Made by a program: the position numbers and the translations under genes
NCBI GenBank assembly: GCA_030158285.1
Contig: JAOATF010000164.1
Location: 1-39,079, forward strand
Direction: 5' to 3'
Origin: Hyphomonadaceae bacterium
Lineage (GTDB): Bacteria > Pseudomonadota > Alphaproteobacteria > Caulobacterales > Hyphomonadaceae
DNA length: 39,079 nucleotides
Notes under the pieces: model-generated
What the model was told of the DNA's origin: nothing
Seen by the model: only the letters and a program-made list of their open reading frames with translations
Databases searched by the model: none
In this document: piece by piece, positions 25,396 to 33,069 of the stretch
Position numbering within the stretch: the stretch's first letter is position 1
How the letters are laid out: every line of letters starts with the position of its first letter

Positions 25396-26481
25396 TCACT
25401 GTCCGTGGACAGGATGCGTCAACAGCCAGTCGAGGATCATGCTGGAGAGGTCTGAGCCATAGGCGTGGCTGAGGTCGTCGAGGTGCTGGAAAGTGACGGA
25501 AGCGCCGGCGGCGGTGAGATACTGTGCGGCCTGTTCGGCCATGGCGACGGGGAACATCCAGTCGCGGACGCCGTGGATGATGTGCAGCGGCAGGTTCTTC
25601 AAGCGCTCGGCTTCCGCCATCTCGACCAGCATCGGGTGGAAGGCGGCGGCGGTGGGAGCGAGGTGCGTGAAGGGCGAGCCGGGGAAGAGGCCTGATGTGT
25701 AGGCGAACGTGCCGCCATCGCTCATGCCGGTGAGGAGCATGCGGCTTTCATCGACCGACCATGTGCTGCGCACAAGCGTGAGGATGTCGGCGAGGCGCGG
25801 GGAATCCGGGTCGGGACCCTGGATGGCCCAGGTCTGGCTGATGGAGGTGGGGGCAACGAGGATGATGCCCCGGCTGCGCGCGGCGCGCACCCAACTCCAC
25901 AGGAAGTTGCGGCCCCGGCCTGTGCCGCCGTGGAGAACGAAGGCGACGGGGGCGGGCGTCGATGGGTCGTAGGACTCGGGCACGTATATCCACACGGTCT
26001 CGCGCGCGTCGGGGTCTTCGCCGAGACGGATGATGCCGGTGTTGGGCGCTGGCGGCTGGCGCAGCAGGCGGGTGTGAAGGTCCGTGTCGCCCCACATCGG
26101 CGGGTCGAGGAAGAAGCGGCTGATCGGGGGCACGATGCCGGCGAGGGGATAGAGCGTTTCCAGCGCGCGCGGCAGATGGCGGAGGGCGCGGAACGCTTTC
26201 GTTATGTCTTCGGGTGGTTCGGCTGCTGCGTAGAGACCGTCAAAGGCGGCGAGGGCTTCGTCGGCGCTCTGGTCGAGCAGCGGGCGGAGGGCGGAATAGG
26301 GCGCGGGCCATTCGGCGGAGGCGCGGGCGGCGCGGAGGTCATCCGGCGGCTGGCCTGCGCGGGCGAGCTGGTGCGTGTAACCAATGGGGTCGAGATAGCG
26401 CGCGATGAGACCGAGCCCTTCAAGTGCGCGCAGGAGGGGCGGGAGATAGACCTGAAGGTGCTGGACGCCATCGGATGTCAT
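25396..26481 (-). CDS. Alpha/beta-hydrolase (esterase/depolymerase type)
   Basis: A 361-residue serine hydrolase without a signal peptide. The N-terminal 120 residues are helical and unassigned; the alpha/beta-hydrolase fold spans about 150-358. The oxyanion-side HGGTG is at 184-188, the nucleophile elbow GMSDG has Ser254, Asp307 sits in GVRDW and His339 in LSHAY, giving a complete triad. It resembles PHB-depolymerase/phospholipase-type esterases. The gene is divergent from kynA with only 115 bp between the starts. Since no arylformamidase (kynB) is present in the window, N-formylkynurenine hydrolysis is a candidate role, but that is inference from position. A general esterase is equally possible. 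Confidence 0.78.
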   Translation of the reverse strand: MTSDGVQHLQVYLPPLLRALEGLGLIARYLDPIGYTHQLARAGQPPDDLRAARASAEWPAPYSALRPLLDQSADEALAAFDGLYAAAEPPEDITKAFRALRHLPRALETLYPLAGIVPPISRFFLDPPMWGDTDLHTRLLRQPPAPNTGIIRLGEDPDARETVWIYVPESYDPSTPAPVAFVLHGGTGRGRNFLWSWVRAARSRGIILVAPTSISQTWAIQGPDPDSPRLADILTLVRSTWSVDESRMLLTGMSDGGTFAYTSGLFPGSPFTHLAPTAAAFHPMLVEMAEAERLKNLPLHIIHGVRDWMFPVAMAEQAAQYLTAAGASVTFQHLDDLSHAYGSDLSSMILDWLLTHPVHGQ

Positions 26482-26500
26482 GTGTGCAAGGTGGGACGTG

Positions 26501-26527
26501 CGGGCAAATTGCGCAAGGATTTGCCCG
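26501..26527. promoter_or_regulatory. Inverted repeat in the hydrolase/kynA divergent promoter
   Basis: CGGGCAAAT and ATTTGCCCG form 9-bp perfect arms around a 9-bp centre, with a second palindrome TTGCGCAA (26509-26516) partly inside. It is located about 70 bp before kynA and 20 bp before the hydrolase start, in a position to regulate both. Kyn genes are known to be controlled by Lrp-type KynR in pseudomonads; no such regulator gene is present here. Confidence 0.5.
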
Positions 26528-26596
26528 AACTTGCATCCTGTGGACCGGAGTGTTTCCTGCGGGCGTGAGTCGCCGCTGTCGCGCGAGGAGATGCTG

Positions 26597-27388
26597 ATGT
26601 CTTCGGATATGACCTATGCGCGTTACCTGCAGCTCGACCAGGTGCTGTCAGCGCAGACGCCGCTGTCTGAGACGCATGACGAGGCTCTGTTCATCATCAT
26701 CCACCAGACCAAGGAGCTGTGGCTCAAGCAGGTGATCGCGGAGCTGCATCTGGCAAAGGGGCTGGTGCGGAAGGGGGCGTTGATCGAGGCTTACAAGTCG
26801 CTGGCGCGGGTCTCGCGGATACAGGCGGTGATGACGTTGTCGTGGGACGTGCTCGCGACGATGACGCCGTCGGACTACACCAGCTTCCGCGCGGTGCTGG
26901 GGCCGAGCTCGGGCTTCCAGTCGGACCAGTTCCGCACGGTGGAGTTCATGCTGGGGCTGAAGGACGGCAAGCATATCGCGATCCAGAAGGAGCGGCCGAT
27001 CGCGCAGGCGTCGCTAAAGGACGCGCTCGAGGCGCCGAGCCTGTGGGATGACGCGAACGCGGCGCTGGCGGCGCGGGGGTTCAAGCTGCCGGAGCATGTG
27101 CTGGCGCGCGACTGGACGCAGCCCTATGCGCCGAGCCCGGAGGTGGAAGCGGCGTGGGCGGAGGTTTATCGCGACACGCATCAATGGTGGGACCTCTATC
27201 AGCTGGCCGAGAAGCTCCTGGATGTGGACGATGCGATGGCGACGTGGCGGCATCGGCACGCGGTGACGGTGGCGCGCATCATCGGCGGCAAGCCGGGCAC
27301 GGGCGGATCGGCGGGGGTGAGCTATCTGGAGAGCACGCTGGGCAAGCGGTGCTTCCCTGAGCTGTGGTCGCTGAGGAACCGGCTGTGA
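26597..27388 (+). CDS. kynA: Tryptophan 2,3-dioxygenase
   Basis: A haem enzyme that opens L-tryptophan to N-formylkynurenine, the first step of the kynurenine pathway; a cytosolic homotetramer. The 263-residue protein shows MTYARYL (5-11), IIIHQTKELWLKQ (33-45) with distal His36, GPSSGFQSDQFR, and WRHRHAVTVAR near 217-227, where His221 aligns with the haem ligand, then KPGTGGSAGVSYL and the terminal PELWSLR. The start is ATG 26597: GAGGAG (26585-26590) lies 6 bp ahead, whereas ATG 26591 would abut it. Its TGA overlaps the GTG start of the next gene (GTGA). Confidence 0.94.
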   Translation: MSSDMTYARYLQLDQVLSAQTPLSETHDEALFIIIHQTKELWLKQVIAELHLAKGLVRKGALIEAYKSLARVSRIQAVMTLSWDVLATMTPSDYTSFRAVLGPSSGFQSDQFRTVEFMLGLKDGKHIAIQKERPIAQASLKDALEAPSLWDDANAALAARGFKLPEHVLARDWTQPYAPSPEVEAAWAEVYRDTHQWWDLYQLAEKLLDVDDAMATWRHRHAVTVARIIGGKPGTGGSAGVSYLESTLGKRCFPELWSLRNRL

Positions 27389-28530
27389 GCTTCAAGCCTC
27401 TCTTCTCGCGCGCGCTGGACGCCGCGCCCGGGCGGCTGCACATGGCGGCGCACAGCCATCACCTGTGGCCCGATGCGAGCTTCGCGGGACAGGAATTGTG
27501 CTGGCAGGATGCGGCGCGGCTGGCGGATCACAAATGGGACCGCGTGATGGGCGAGGTGTGGCCCGAGGCGCAGGGGCATATCGCGGCGGAGCTGAAGCTG
27601 CCGTCGCGTGACAGTGTGGTGTTCGCGACAAACACGCACGAGTTGCTGGTGCGGATACTTTCTGCGACCGGCAAGGCGAAGCCACGCGTGCTGGCCAGCG
27701 ATGGCGAGTTTCATTCCTTCCGGCGCCAGTCGGCGCGCTGGGCGGAGAGCGGGGCGATCACGCTGGAGACGGTGGCGACTGACGATGCGGATTTTACGGA
27801 GAGGTTTCTCGCGCGGGCGCGTAGCGGCGATCATGACCTGATCTTTGTCAGTCATGTGATGTTCGGCTCGGGCCGTGTGTTTGGCGCGATCGAGGAGCTG
27901 GCGAAGCTGGCGCGGCCGGAGGGGCCGTGGGTTGTGGTGGATGGCTATCATGCCTTCATGGCGATCGAGGTGGACCTGTCGACCGTGGCGGATCGCATCT
28001 TCTATCTCGCGGGCGGGTACAAGTATGCGATGGCGGGCGAGGGGGCGTGTTTCCTGCATGCGCCGCCGGGCTATGGCGCGCGGCCGGAGAACACGGGCTG
28101 GTTTGCAGCGTTCGATGATCTTGCGCTGAAGCCGGGGCAGGTGGGGTATGCGAAGAGCGGCATGCGCTATGCGGGCGCGACGTTCGATCCTTCTGGGCTC
28201 TATCGTTTCAATGCTGTCCAGCAGATGCTGAAGCAGGAAGGCCTCAGCGTGGCGCGGATGAATGCGCATATCGATCCGCTGCTGGGCTCGCTTGCGGCGG
28301 AGCTGGATGAGACGGGGCTTGGGTCTGCGCGCTTGCTCAATCCCGGCATCCTGCAACCGCGTGCGCGTTTTCTTGCGCTGGAATCGCCGCGTGCGAAAGC
28401 GTGGCAGGATGCGTTCGAGGCCGCGAATGTGGTGACGGACCTGCGTGGTGATGTGCTGCGCATCGGCCTCGGCCTCTATCACGACGAGACTGATATCGAT
28501 CAGCTCATCGCCATCGCGCACAGCCTCTAA
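27385..28530 (+). CDS. kynU: Class V aminotransferase-fold PLP enzyme, probable kynureninase
   Basis: A 381-residue PLP enzyme most probably cleaving kynurenine to anthranilate and alanine. The start is GTG 27385, overlapping the kynA stop and preceded by GAGGAA. Features are ATNTHELLVR (81-90), VVDGYHA with Asp186 and His189 at the PLP ring, and GGYKYAMAGEG with Lys213 as the Schiff-base lysine. The C-terminal LRGDVLRIGLGLYHDETDID resembles the terminal substrate region of kynureninases. It is somewhat shorter than typical KynU (about 410-420 residues), so a related class V enzyme remains possible. Translational coupling to kynA is the main support for kynureninase. Confidence 0.75.
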   Translation: MSFKPLFSRALDAAPGRLHMAAHSHHLWPDASFAGQELCWQDAARLADHKWDRVMGEVWPEAQGHIAAELKLPSRDSVVFATNTHELLVRILSATGKAKPRVLASDGEFHSFRRQSARWAESGAITLETVATDDADFTERFLARARSGDHDLIFVSHVMFGSGRVFGAIEELAKLARPEGPWVVVDGYHAFMAIEVDLSTVADRIFYLAGGYKYAMAGEGACFLHAPPGYGARPENTGWFAAFDDLALKPGQVGYAKSGMRYAGATFDPSGLYRFNAVQQMLKQEGLSVARMNAHIDPLLGSLAAELDETGLGSARLLNPGILQPRARFLALESPRAKAWQDAFEAANVVTDLRGDVLRIGLGLYHDETDIDQLIAIAHSL

Positions 28531-28613
28531 GGGGCGCGGTTCCGGCGCGCTGCAGTTCCATTGCGCGGGTTCATCTGGTGTTCAGCTTGCGGACGATCGC
28601 GCGTCTCTGCGCG

Positions 28614-28643
28614 CCAACTGCAGCCAACTGCAGCCAACTGCAG
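28614..28643 (+). repeat. Three tandem 10-bp repeats ahead of the curli locus
   Basis: Three exact consecutive copies of CCAACTGCAG, each containing the palindrome CTGCAG, one DNA turn apart. Degenerate GTGCAG and GTGCAC follow at 28648-28663. They lie about 120 bp before the first curlin start and may be operator sites. Confidence 0.8.
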
Positions 28644-28760
28644 AATGTGCAGATGAACGTGCACACTGAATTTTCCATTCAACTTCCGGTCATGCGTCAT
28701 GCGCAATCGTGTCCATGTCTCGCGGAGATAGCAGCGAGAGAGCAAACCGGAGATCGAGTC

Positions 28761-29267
28761 ATGAAACGCATTCTTTCAGCTGCCCTCGCCCTGGCGATCA
28801 TCGCCGGCGCCGGCGCTGCCGAAGCCCAGGGTCGCAACCGCGTGCAGGTTGACCAGCGCGGCGTTGGTCACGGCGCCGCCGTCGCCCAGAACGGCGACCG
28901 CAACGGTTCCGTCACGGTGCAGGGTGGCCGTGGTCACTACGCCTCGGGCGTCCAGACCGGCTACGACAACTTCCTGCGCATGGACCAGTACGGCACGCGC
29001 AACCAGGCGACCACTGACCAGCGTGGTGAACGCAACCTCGCCGTGACGGCCCAGGACGGCCTGCGCCTCAAGGCCCAGACGTACCAGCAAGGCTACAACA
29101 ACGTCGCCGGTACGGCGCAGATGGGTACGAACCACCGCGCCCTGACCGAACAGACGGGCGCGAACAACGCCTCCGCCATCATCCAGACCGGCAACGGCCA
29201 GGATGTGGAAGTCCGCCAGCGCGGCGAAGGCAACATCTCGGTGGTCGTGCAGAGCGGCTACAACTGA
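28761..29267 (+). CDS. Curlin-repeat protein (CsgA-like amyloid subunit)
   Basis: A 168-residue secreted protein predicted to form curli-type amyloid. The ATG at 28761 has GGAG 8 bp ahead and opens a signal peptide cleaved after AEA (residue 22). The mature part is about six and a half repeats of 21-23 residues with the curlin pattern x-x-Q-x-G-x-x-N, for example VDQRGVGHG, AQNGDRNG, VQTGYDN, DQRGERN, AQMGTN, EQTGANN and IQTGNGQ. Gln and Asn at the repeat turns are well kept, as needed for stacking. It is the first gene of a three-gene locus with a CsgH-like lipoprotein and another curlin. Whether it is the major (CsgA) or nucleator (CsgB) subunit is inferred only from order. Confidence 0.85.
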   Translation: MKRILSAALALAIIAGAGAAEAQGRNRVQVDQRGVGHGAAVAQNGDRNGSVTVQGGRGHYASGVQTGYDNFLRMDQYGTRNQATTDQRGERNLAVTAQDGLRLKAQTYQQGYNNVAGTAQMGTNHRALTEQTGANNASAIIQTGNGQDVEVRQRGEGNISVVVQSGYN

Positions 29268-29276
29268 GGCAAGACC

Positions 29277-29302
29277 GGCCCGGCGGACTGTTCCGCCGGG
29301 CC
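29277..29302 (+). terminator. Stem-loop after the first curlin gene
   Basis: GGCCCGGCGGA pairs perfectly with TCCGCCGGGCC around a CTGT loop, 10 bp after the curlin stop. No T tract follows. It may stabilise or partly attenuate the curlin mRNA rather than end it, making the first subunit more abundant than the downstream products. Confidence 0.55.
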
Positions 29303-29303
29303 A

Positions 29304-29317
29304 CTCCTCCGGAGGAG
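29304..29317 (+). promoter_or_regulatory. Palindrome covering the csgH-like ribosome-binding site
   Basis: CTCCTCCGGAGGAG is a perfect 14-bp palindrome whose right half, GGAGGAG, is the ribosome-binding site 6 bp ahead of the ATG at 29324. Folding (5-bp stem, CCGG loop) would hide the site and reduce initiation. Confidence 0.6.
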
Positions 29318-29323
29318 AGTGAC

Positions 29324-29839
29324 ATGACCAACCGCATCTATCTTTTCTCTGCTGCCGTGCTGCTCGCCGGATGTTCCTCGGCGGCGCAGGAAGCGACCAA
29401 CACCATCATCACCGCGCAGGGCGGGCCCGTGCTCGCCAGCACGTATGACATTGCGCCGGCGGATGAGCCGCTGCTCGATGGCGCGCCTTCAGATGCTGCG
29501 CCGATTGAACCGGCGCCGGTTGTGCCGCCGGCTGTCGTGCATCGCGCCAAGGTTTCGTTCTCGTGCGATATCGATGTCGACCGCACGTCCAACGGCATCC
29601 GGGTCACGCCGGTTGTCCGCGCCGACAAGGCGCTCTCCGGTGAGTACACGCTGGTGATCACCAAGAGCGGCGCCGGCGGATCGTCGGATATCAGCCAGGG
29701 CGGCCCGTTCGATGCCGCGCGTGGCAAGAGCGTGCGGCTTGGCTCGTCCGAGTTCTCGATGGAACGCGGCGCAAAGTTCCGCGCCGTCCTGAAAGTCCGC
29801 GCGGACGGCCGCGAAGTCTGCCGCGATTTCAGTTCGTAG
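29324..29839 (+). CDS. csgH: CsgH-like curli-associated lipoprotein
   Basis: A 171-residue exported protein. A short signal ends in LLAGC (13-17), a lipobox with Cys17. A Pro/Ala-rich linker (about 40-72) leads to a C-terminal beta-sandwich-like domain (about 75-171) containing SGEYTLVITKSGAGG and SDISQGGPF (121-129). That pattern, the flanking Cys81 and Cys166, and its place between two curlin genes match CsgH, the alphaproteobacterial periplasmic protein known to inhibit curli amyloid formation. The lipobox and long linker are additions to the small soluble CsgH that was characterised. The assignment is from pattern and context and needs a profile search to be firm. Confidence 0.75.
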   Translation: MTNRIYLFSAAVLLAGCSSAAQEATNTIITAQGGPVLASTYDIAPADEPLLDGAPSDAAPIEPAPVVPPAVVHRAKVSFSCDIDVDRTSNGIRVTPVVRADKALSGEYTLVITKSGAGGSSDISQGGPFDAARGKSVRLGSSEFSMERGAKFRAVLKVRADGREVCRDFSS

Positions 29840-29861
29840 TATCCAGTTACGGAGTACGTCC

Positions 29862-30350
29862 ATGTCCACGCTGCGTCTCAAGCTCGCCAGCCTCGTGCTC
29901 CTTGCCGTGTTCGGCGCATCTGCGGCCCACGCACAGCGCCCTTCGCTGTTCGCGGGCCAGACCAAGGCGAGCCCGGCGCGCGTGGTCATTGACCAGAAGG
30001 GTCGGGAGAACGGCGCGTCGGTCGGCCAGAACGGCAAGCTGAATGCCGTCGAGATTTTCCAGCGCGGCAAGTTCAACACCGGCATGGTCAACCAGAACGG
30101 CGTGGGCAACAGCAGCACGATCAACCAGATCGGCGTCAACAATGATGCGTCGATCACGCAGACCGGCAACAACAACACCGCCTGCGTGGTGCAGGTCGGC
30201 CGTAACCTGTCGACCGATGTGATCCAGTCTGGCGGGCAGAGCGTTGGCGTGATCCAGACCAACCGCAATGTGCGGGAGTTCCCGGCTGAGCTGTGTACGC
30301 TCGGCACGGTCGGCAACCGCTACATCATGCGGCAGCTGCATGGCAGCTAG
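29862..30350 (+). CDS. Second curlin-repeat protein (CsgB-like)
   Basis: A 162-residue secreted curlin with signal peptide to about Ala24 and GGAG 7 bp before the ATG. About four repeats fit the x-x-Q-x-G-x-x-N pattern: IDQKGREN, GQNGKLN, FQRGKFN, NQNGVGN, NQIGVNN, TQTGNNN and VQVGRN. The last third (about 115-162) departs from the pattern and is basic, ending MRQLHGS. It contains Cys145, which may pair with Cys108. A divergent, positively charged end is reminiscent of CsgB, the surface-anchored nucleator, hence the tentative label. The stop lies 6 bp from the end of the convergent pgl gene. Confidence 0.8.
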   Translation: MSTLRLKLASLVLLAVFGASAAHAQRPSLFAGQTKASPARVVIDQKGRENGASVGQNGKLNAVEIFQRGKFNTGMVNQNGVGNSSTINQIGVNNDASITQTGNNNTACVVQVGRNLSTDVIQSGGQSVGVIQTNRNVREFPAELCTLGTVGNRYIMRQLHGS

Positions 30351-30356
30351 GACGCG

Positions 30357-31064
30357 CTACGGCGCCCAGAAGGCGTGGACGGGAACCTTGCGCTGCGTGA
30401 GCAGGTCGCGCAGCGGCGAGGTTCCAGCGCCGGCCTTGGCCTCGTTGTACACGTTGAGCTTGTCCTGCCCCATGATGAGCAGGACGATCCGGCGCGACGA
30501 GAGAATGCCCGGAATGGTCAGCGTCATGCGCTCGGGCGAGCCCGCGGCGCCTGGCGCATGAATGCCGGCGATGCGTTTCGTGCCAGCGGGATCGGCGGCT
30601 GCTGCATAACCTTCCGCGCCGGGGATCAGCGAGGCGATGTGTCCATCCGGGCCCATGCCAATCAGCACGATGTCGAACGGCATGATCGATGAGAGACGCT
30701 TTTCAGCGGTCGCGGCGCCGCCCGACGCTTTCGCGTGGTTTGTCTTGAACGGAACGAAACTCGCGCCCGCCGCGCGGCGGCGCATCAGCAGGTCGCGGAT
30801 CAGGTATTCGTTGGAGGTTGGATCTTCCTGGCTGACCCAGCGCTCGTCCGTCACCGTGACCGAAACTTTTTCCCAAGGCAGGGGGGCGTTAGACAGCGCG
30901 TCATAGAGCGGGCCCGGCGTCGTGCCGCCGGCGAGGGCGAGCGAGGCCTTGCGGCGCTTGCGGATGATCTCGGTCAACCGATCCTGGAAATCCTGGCAAA
31001 GGCCGATGAACAACCGCTTGCGGTCGGTGAAGAGGGTTTCCTCGTGACTTGTGACCGTGCTCAT
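30357..31064 (-). CDS. pgl: 6-Phosphogluconolactonase
   Basis: Hydrolyses 6-phosphogluconolactone to 6-phosphogluconate in the cytosol; DevB/SOL type, 235 residues. Family blocks are [14 protein letters not shown] near residue 45, [19 protein letters not shown] and [14 protein letters not shown]. Its ATG overlaps the zwf stop as ATGA, so zwf and pgl are translationally coupled. Together with edd-eda they complete glucose-6-phosphate to pyruvate plus glyceraldehyde-3-phosphate. The 3' end is 6 bp from the curlin stop, with no visible separate terminator between the convergent units. Confidence 0.93.
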   Translation of the reverse strand: MSTVTSHEETLFTDRKRLFIGLCQDFQDRLTEIIRKRRKASLALAGGTTPGPLYDALSNAPLPWEKVSVTVTDERWVSQEDPTSNEYLIRDLLMRRRAAGASFVPFKTNHAKASGGAATAEKRLSSIMPFDIVLIGMGPDGHIASLIPGAEGYAAAADPAGTKRIAGIHAPGAAGSPERMTLTIPGILSSRRIVLLIMGQDKLNVYNEAKAGAGTSPLRDLLTQRKVPVHAFWAP

Positions 31065-32512
31065 TCGTACCAGCTGTGATCGTTACGTGCGGTGAGTGTG
31101 AAAGCGCTTTGCGGGCCCCAGCTGCCGGCGGGGTAGGCCGCGGGCTTCATGCCGGTGCGGGCCCAGCCCTCGATGATGCGGTCGATCCACAGCCAGGCGG
31201 CTTCGGCTTCATCGCGGCGAACAAAAAGCGTGGAGTTGTCGGAGATCGCTTCGAGCAGCAGGCGCTCATACGCGATGCGGCGGCGGCTCTCGCCCTTGAA
31301 CGCATCGAGCAGGGAGAGGTTGAGCGACAGGGGCTGCAGCTCGTAGCCGCCTTGCGAGAGCGTCGGCGTCTTGTTCATGATGGTGAACGAGATTGATTCC
31401 TCGGGCTGCAGCGTGATGGTCAGGCGGTTGGCCATCAGTGGCGCGCCGGAGAAGATGGAGTGCGGCACGTCGCGGAACTGGATCACGATCTGCGAATGGC
31501 GTTTCGGCAGGCGCTTGCCGGTGCGCAGGTAGAACGGCACGCCGGCCCAGCGCCAGTTGTCGATATGCGCGCAGAGGGCGACGAAGGTTTCGGTATTCGA
31601 CGGCTTGCCGCCTTCTTCCTGCGTGTAGCCGGGCACGCTGCGGCCATCGGCGACGCCGCCGGTGTACTGGCCGCGTGATGTCATCTCGAGCAATTCTGAA
31701 TCGCGGATCGGGCGCAGCGATCGCAGGACTTTCACCTTCTCGCTGCGCACGGACTCGGGCCGCATGTCGTGCGGCGGCTCCATCGCGATCAGGGACAGGA
31801 GTTGCAGCAGGTGGTTCTGCACCATGTCGCGCGTTGCGCCGTATTCGTCGTAATAGCCGAACCGGCCTTCGACACCGAGCGTCTCGGCGACGGTGATCTG
31901 GACGTGCTCGATCGAGTGGCGGTTCCACAGCGGCTCGAACAGCGCGTTGGCAAAACGAAGCGCGATCAGGTTCTGGACCGTTTCCTTGCCGAGATAATGG
32001 TCGATCCGGAAGGTGCGGTTCTCGTCGAAGTGTTCGGCTATAGCGCTGTTGATCTCGTCGCAGGTCTTGAGGCTCTTGCCGATCGGTTTCTCGACGATGA
32101 CGCCGTTGGGGCGGGTGGTCAGCCCGACGGCGGCCAGGCCCTTCACGATCGGGATGTAGAAGGCGGGTGAGGTCGACAGGTAGAACAGGGCGCTGCCTGA
32201 GGCCCCGTCAAGCTTCTGCTTGAGGGTGGCGTAGGTTTTCGGGTCGGTCGCGTCGCCGGCGGCGTAGAACAGGCGTTTGGCGAAGCTGGCCCAGGCGTCG
32301 GCCGAAAAGAAGGTTCCGGCCCGCTCACGGACCCAGCCTTCGACGTCCTTGCGGAATTCCGCATCGGAATGGGCGGTCCGGGCGGCCCCGACAATGCGCA
32401 GGTCCGGCGGCAGCAACCCATCTGCATCAAGGAAGTAGAGCGACGGGAACAGCATGCGCCGGGCCAAGTCGCCCGTCGCACCAAAGATTACAAAAGCCCC
32501 CGGCATCGACAT
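31061..32512 (-). CDS. zwf: Glucose-6-phosphate dehydrogenase
   Basis: Oxidises glucose-6-phosphate to 6-phosphogluconolactone with NADP or NAD; cytosolic, 483 residues. The nucleotide-binding [10 protein letters not shown] is at 11-20, EKPIGKSL at 141-148 and the substrate signature [13 protein letters not shown] at 169-181, with the catalytic His172. Ala/Arg residues after GATGD fit an NADP-using form, but cofactor choice needs measurement. ATG 32512 has GAGG 7 bp ahead; ATG at codon 3 is an alternative. It heads the zwf-pgl pair, and three AATACGC-type elements in its upstream region suggest transcriptional control by a sugar-responsive regulator. Confidence 0.96.
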   Translation of the reverse strand: MSMPGAFVIFGATGDLARRMLFPSLYFLDADGLLPPDLRIVGAARTAHSDAEFRKDVEGWVRERAGTFFSADAWASFAKRLFYAAGDATDPKTYATLKQKLDGASGSALFYLSTSPAFYIPIVKGLAAVGLTTRPNGVIVEKPIGKSLKTCDEINSAIAEHFDENRTFRIDHYLGKETVQNLIALRFANALFEPLWNRHSIEHVQITVAETLGVEGRFGYYDEYGATRDMVQNHLLQLLSLIAMEPPHDMRPESVRSEKVKVLRSLRPIRDSELLEMTSRGQYTGGVADGRSVPGYTQEEGGKPSNTETFVALCAHIDNWRWAGVPFYLRTGKRLPKRHSQIVIQFRDVPHSIFSGAPLMANRLTITLQPEESISFTIMNKTPTLSQGGYELQPLSLNLSLLDAFKGESRRRIAYERLLLEAISDNSTLFVRRDEAEAAWLWIDRIIEGWARTGMKPAAYPAGSWGPQSAFTLTARNDHSWYE

Positions 32513-32552
32513 GGGGCAACCTCAGGGCAGCTGGGCCCCGGCGGTCAAGCGG

Positions 32553-32624
32553 AAATACGCAGGCAGGGGCGGGAATACGCGCGATGGACGAGACGGAACG
32601 GTGAGTTTCGCATACCGCGTATTT
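32553..32624. promoter_or_regulatory. Repeated AATACGC elements upstream of zwf
   Basis: AAATACGC (32553-32560) and GAATACGCG (32573-32581) are in the same orientation 20 bp apart. CGCGTATTT (32616-32624) is the inverted form, so the last two give 8-bp arms AATACGCG/CGCGTATT 34 bp apart. They lie 40-110 bp before the zwf start. A cooperative regulator site or a small DNA loop fits; the protein is unknown. The known HexR site pattern is not matched. Confidence 0.5.
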
Positions 32625-32704
32625 GAAAACCTTGCGAATTAGTCGCAGTCGAATAAAACCGGCTTTGTTGCTACCAAAGTGGTCTGTTAGAACTGGTCTC
32701 AGTT

Positions 32705-32778
32705 GCGGGTGTAGCTCAATGGTAGAGCAGAAGCTTCCCAAGCTTACGACGAGGGTTCGATTCCCTTCACCCGCTCCA
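32705..32778 (+). tRNA. tRNA-Gly (CCC anticodon)
   Basis: A 74-nt tRNA with acceptor arm GCGGGTG pairing with CACCCGC, D arm GCTC/GAGC, anticodon loop TTCCCAA giving CCC, T arm AGGGTTCGATTCCCT and an encoded CCA end preceded by discriminator T. It decodes GGG glycine codons. The anticodon stem has four clear pairs and a mismatched first pair. Confidence 0.96.
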
Positions 32779-33016
32779 GCTTCTTCCAGATGTAACAAAG
32801 CATCAGGGTAACCGGCGCATAGTCGTTTCGGTGACGCTGCCAGTATTCTCGTGGGAGTTCACAAGCAAACATAGATCAAACGTAATATGTCTTGCTTATT
32901 TACATGAACAAGATTTCGCGGAGTTTCCATTCCCCTATTTGGGCAATGCGCTCTCCCGCCACAGCCTTGTGTAGTGACAAAGTTGACGTGTGAGAAACTT
33001 ATGTGGGGAGATTGTG

Positions 33017-33032
33017 TTGCGTTCGCAAGAAC
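33017..33032. promoter_or_regulatory. Palindrome TTGCG-TT-CGCAA upstream of marR
   Basis: TTGCGTTCGCAA (33017-33028) is a perfect inverted repeat; GTTC-GCAA-GAAC (33021-33032) overlaps it. It lies about 90 bp before the MarR start, a plausible autoregulatory operator. Confidence 0.4.
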
Positions 33033-33069
33033 TTGGCGTCGATAGAAAGTGATCAGAATACCGTCAGCA

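Noticed and set aside
32427-32798. Minus-strand reading frame of 123 codons across the tRNA-Gly
   Set aside because: Its middle is simply the antisense translation of the tRNA and its flank; such frames are well-known false genes.
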